This document shows, one piece after another, positions 32,479 through 34,932 of a DNA stretch of 34,932 bases. The notes under the pieces are model-generated. The model had not been told where the DNA came from and ran no database searches. It saw only the letters and a list, made by a program, of their open reading frames with translations. Where the stretch lies: positions 1 through 34,932 of the forward strand of contig JAUJNJ010000066.1 of assembly GCA_030448225.1 (NCBI GenBank), given 5' to 3'. This DNA comes from Phycisphaerae bacterium. GTDB lineage: Bacteria > Planctomycetota > Phycisphaerae > Tepidisphaerales > Tepidisphaeraceae. How positions within the stretch are numbered: position 1 is the first letter of the stretch; the number at the start of each line of letters is the position of its first letter. Position numbers and translations under genes: made by a program.

Positions 32479-32645
32479 CTGAAGCACGAAATCCGAAGCG
32501 CCAAATCCGAAAGGGTTCGAAGGCCGAAGTTCGACAGATCAGGGAGCGGCCGCTGTGACGGCGGGGCCCGCGTCCGTTTGATGCTTCTGATTTTCGGTCG
32601 TCGGTGCTTGTTTCGGATTTCGTGTTTCGAGTTTCGGATTTTCCA
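32479..32645. repeat. CGAAATCCGAA inverted repeat inside the glycan cluster
   Basis: The left side (32479-32515) has CACGAAATCCGAAGCGCC and CAAATCCGAAAGG units. The right side (32580-32645) has inverted TTTCGGATTTCGTGTTTCG units. The left side is intergenic; the right side is translated as the C-terminal tail of the CgeB-like gene ending at 32539 (ENPKLETRNPKQ). Confidence 0.85.
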
Positions 32646-33750
32646 ACGGAAGCTTCAGCTGCCGAACCACCTCCAACAACTCGTTCACGCGGTGCGCGCA
32701 CGTGTGCCGCGCGAGGATCGTGCGGTGGCCGTGCGCGGCGAGTTCGCCGGCGGCGGCGGGGTCGCTCGTGATCGTCCGCAGGTGCCGCCGCATCTCCGCG
32801 CCGTCGCGGGCGACGAGGTAATCGCGGCCGGGGGTGAACAGGTTTTCCGCGTCGTCCCACGGCGAGCAGACGAGCGGGATGCCGCAGGCGAGCGCCTCGA
32901 ACGGGCGGATCGTCGGGATGCCCGGCAGCGCCTCGACGTACGGCCGCCGCGGGACGTGCACCGTCACCTTGAACGCCGCGAACGTGCTCGGCGCGCGGAA
33001 GTTCGGCAGCCAACCGGCGTACTCGATGCCGGCGTCGGCGAGCGCCGTCTTGGCGTGGTCGGGATATCGCACGCCGTGCACGCGGGCCTTCAGGCCGAGC
33101 GCGTTCACGGGGCCGAGCAGGAACTCGTGCAGTTCCGCGGTTCGCTCCTCGTCCCCCCAGTTTCCGACCCACACGAGGTCCCCCTCGGCGGGCGTGGCGT
33201 CCTGCGGCGGGTGGAAGACGCGGGTGTCGGCCGCCTCGTGCCAGGTCCAGGCGCGCTGGGCCCAGCCGCGCTTGAGGTAAAGCTCGCGCAGGACGTTGCC
33301 GTAGGCGAGGACGCCGTCGAAGTGCGAGAGGTCGTACGCCGCCATCTGCTCGGGCGAGGTCACGGCGCGGTGGTGCGTGTCGTGGAACAGCAGGTGATAG
33401 CGGCCGGCGTTGCCGGCGCGGTGCCGGCCGATCCGGCGGACGAGGTCGTGCTCGCTCCATTCGTGGACGAGCACGAGGTCTGCGCCGTCGAGGGCGGCGT
33501 CGAGGTCGAGCGTCTTGGGGTCGTACCGCCCGCCGGCGTCGCGAAGCGCGGGGTAGGCGGCGTGGAACGCGTCGATCGGCGCCTGGCCGTGCTCGGCGAC
33601 GAGGTTCTGCACGCTCCACGCGTCGCGCGGCTCGTAGACGCGGACGTCGTGCCCGCGCGCCAGCAGGTCGGTGACGACGCCGCGGAGGAAGTGCGCGTTG
33701 CCGTGGTTCCAGTCGGACAGCAACGAGTGATAGAACATCACGATCCGCAT
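32539..33750 (-). CDS. CgeB-like glycosyltransferase (first in cluster), tail read from repeat
   Basis: 403 residues as read. It begins MRIVMFYHSLLSDWNHGNAH with FLRGVVTDLLARGHDVRVYE. HEWSEHDLVRRIGRHRAGNA and FDGVLAYGNVLRELYLKRGW lie in the first domain. DLVWVGNWGDEERTAELHEF starts the second, which has FAAFKVTVHVPRRPYVEALP, IRPFEALACGIPLVCSPWDD and the closing HTCAHRVNELLEVVRQLKLP. The last 35 or so residues (from ENPKLETRNPKQ) are translated from an inverted repeat and are not part of the family. The gene starts four bases after the stop of the GT4 gene, so the two are surely co-transcribed. Specificity unknown. Confidence 0.9.
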   Translation of the reverse strand: MRIVMFYHSLLSDWNHGNAHFLRGVVTDLLARGHDVRVYEPRDAWSVQNLVAEHGQAPIDAFHAAYPALRDAGGRYDPKTLDLDAALDGADLVLVHEWSEHDLVRRIGRHRAGNAGRYHLLFHDTHHRAVTSPEQMAAYDLSHFDGVLAYGNVLRELYLKRGWAQRAWTWHEAADTRVFHPPQDATPAEGDLVWVGNWGDEERTAELHEFLLGPVNALGLKARVHGVRYPDHAKTALADAGIEYAGWLPNFRAPSTFAAFKVTVHVPRRPYVEALPGIPTIRPFEALACGIPLVCSPWDDAENLFTPGRDYLVARDGAEMRRHLRTITSDPAAAGELAAHGHRTILARHTCAHRVNELLEVVRQLKLPLENPKLETRNPKQAPTTENQKHQTDAGPAVTAAAP

Positions 33751-33754
33751 AAGC

Positions 33755-34932
33755 TCACTGCTCCGAAGGTTCGGTGAGGACGTTCGCCCGGGCCGCCGCC
33801 GCCGTTGATGGCACCGTCCTCGCCTTTGCCGCCGGGCGCGAAGAAGCCGCGGGCTTCGCCCGGGCCGCGGCGCGGCCGGGGTCGCCGCCGGTGCGCATCG
33901 TCGCGGCCGGCCCGGCAGTCGCGCGCGGGGCGGTCGGGGGCGGGGCGTGCCCGCCGGTGGCGAGCGCGTCGTACGCCTTGAGGTATGCGGCGGCCATCGC
34001 CTCGGGCGCGTATTTCGCGGCGCGGCGGGCGGCGCGGTCGGCCATCTCCTGTCGCAGCGCGGGCGACGTGATCAGGTGCAGGATCGCCCGCCGCAGCGCG
34101 GCCGAATCGTCCGGCGGGACGAAGACGGCGGCGTCGCCCCACACCTCGCGGAGCGAGTCGATCTCGCCGAGCACGAGCGTGCACCCGGACATCGCCGCCT
34201 CGACCGCCGACAAGCCGAACGGCTCGTAGCGGGCGGGCAGCGCGTATACGGACGCCCGGCCGTACCAGCCGGCGAGGTCGGCCTCGCCCAGCCGGCCGAG
34301 CGGGCGGACGTGCCGCGGCGGGGCGGGGCCGTCGCCTTCGCCGCCGTTGCCGCCGCCGCCGCCGGGCTTCTGTTCGTCGCCAGCGGCGTAAACGGGCCAC
34401 GGCAGCTCGCCGGCGATCGCGTCGAGCGCGGCGAGGTTCTTCGCCTCGTCCCACAGGCGGCCCGCGGCGAGGACGAACGGCTCCTTCGCCGCCGCCGGGC
34501 GGTAGGCGTCGCCGGCGCGGCCGTTGTGGATCACCACCGACCGGGGCTGCGGGCCGTAGTGGAACGTCATCGCGCGGAGCATCGCGGCCGTCGGGGCGGC
34601 CACGAGGTCGGCGGCGCGCAGGCCGGCGGTGACGACGGCGTGGTACGTCGCCCACTCCGGCGGCGCGGGCTCCCCCTTCACGGCCCGCCACCACGACAGC
34701 ACGCACGAGTGGCCGACGACGAGCGTCGGCGCGGTCCACGGCAGCGCGCCGTGCGCGTAGCCGTTGAGGTGGACCACGTCCGGGTCGAGGTCGCGCTCGA
34801 GGTCGAGCAGCCAGTTGCCGCTGCGGGCGAGGTCGTCCCACGGGTCGGGCATCCACTCAAGCTTGAAGCGGCTCTCGCGGACGTCGACGTTTCGCAGCGC
34901 CCGCACCTGCGCGGCCTGCGCGTCGTTCATCG
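33755..34932 (-). CDS. GT4-type glycosyltransferase (N-terminus beyond window)
   Basis: About 392 residues visible, GT-B fold. The first residues seen (RFKLEWMPDPWDDLARSGNW; DPDVVHLNGYAHGALPWTAP) belong to the middle of the N-terminal domain, so roughly 40-50 residues including the usual glycine-rich start lie outside to the right; ATG 34930 is an internal Met. The C-terminal domain has RPLGRLGEADLAGWYGRASV and ARYEPFGLSAVEAAMSGCTL, the Glu-X7-Glu nucleotide-sugar motif of GT4 (EPFGLSAVE). A Gly-rich insert lies around residue 195, and a tail of about 60 Ala/Pro/Arg-rich residues ends the protein. It is first in the visible operon, with a retaining mechanism expected. Confidence 0.9.
   Translation of the reverse strand, partial: MNDAQAAQVRALRNVDVRESRFKLEWMPDPWDDLARSGNWLLDLERDLDPDVVHLNGYAHGALPWTAPTLVVGHSCVLSWWRAVKGEPAPPEWATYHAVVTAGLRAADLVAAPTAAMLRAMTFHYGPQPRSVVIHNGRAGDAYRPAAAKEPFVLAAGRLWDEAKNLAALDAIAGELPWPVYAAGDEQKPGGGGGNGGEGDGPAPPRHVRPLGRLGEADLAGWYGRASVYALPARYEPFGLSAVEAAMSGCTLVLGEIDSLREVWGDAAVFVPPDDSAALRRAILHLITSPALRQEMADRAARRAAKYAPEAMAAAYLKAYDALATGGHAPPPTAPRATAGPAATMRTGGDPGRAAARAKPAASSRPAAKARTVPSTAAAARANVLTEPSEQ

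Noticed and set aside
1..34932. Mobile element or integrated phage
   Set aside because: No transposase, integrase, phage structural gene or attachment-site duplication was seen; the Uma2 protein alone is not evidence of mobility.

Overview
The window is GC-rich bacterial chromosome. Its gene content is mostly metabolic and housekeeping, and there are no phage, transposase or CRISPR signatures. Families such as DUF1206, DUF1003, a C-terminal Rieske fusion, CgeB-like glycosyltransferases and a GspG-like protein, together with gene gaps full of GA-rich, CGAAATCC-type and CCCTCTCCCC/GGGGAGAGGG inverted repeats, suggest a Planctomycetota genome, perhaps class Phycisphaerae. That placement is inference; no rRNA is present. 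Several genes, including the essential dnaX, are broken by many one-base slips, often at G or C runs. These look like uncorrected sequencing errors rather than gene decay, so affected genes are annotated as single loci.

Layout. 1-4.5 kb: 3' part of a 2-oxoacid:ferredoxin oxidoreductase alpha subunit (korA), a CBS-pair protein, an orphan HicB-type protein and an exported TPR/coiled-coil protein. 4.8-9.6 kb: an FAD oxidoreductase with a Rieske tail, alanine racemase and xylose isomerase. 9.9-13.7 kb: an unknown membrane protein, a Uma2-family nuclease, a DUF1206 membrane protein and a TerC-family membrane protein. 13.7-18.9 kb: a fumarylacetoacetase-family enzyme, a D-2-hydroxyacid dehydrogenase, a membrane-anchored unknown and dnaX. 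19-24 kb: an RDD membrane protein, an RNA-methyltransferase-like protein, a tandem pseudopilin-like protein and an amino acid permease. 24.4-28.6 kb: a Gfo/Idh/MocA oxidoreductase, a clan-A-type glycoside hydrolase, a DUF1003 protein and a protein with a histone-H1-like tail. 28.9-34.9 kb: a same-strand surface-glycan cluster of one GT4 enzyme, three CgeB-like glycosyltransferases and a CmoB-like methyltransferase.

The most interesting signals are outside ordinary gene function. (1) Several families of inverted repeats sit at gene 3' ends, often nested one inside another; in places they supply the stop codon or C-terminal tail of the neighbouring gene. (2) dnaX carries a run of eight A at about codon 414, with stops just after it in two frames and an open third frame. 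This is the arrangement used for tau/gamma production by slippage in other bacteria. (3) Two genes have a -10 box placed 6-7 bases before the start codon, consistent with leaderless mRNAs.
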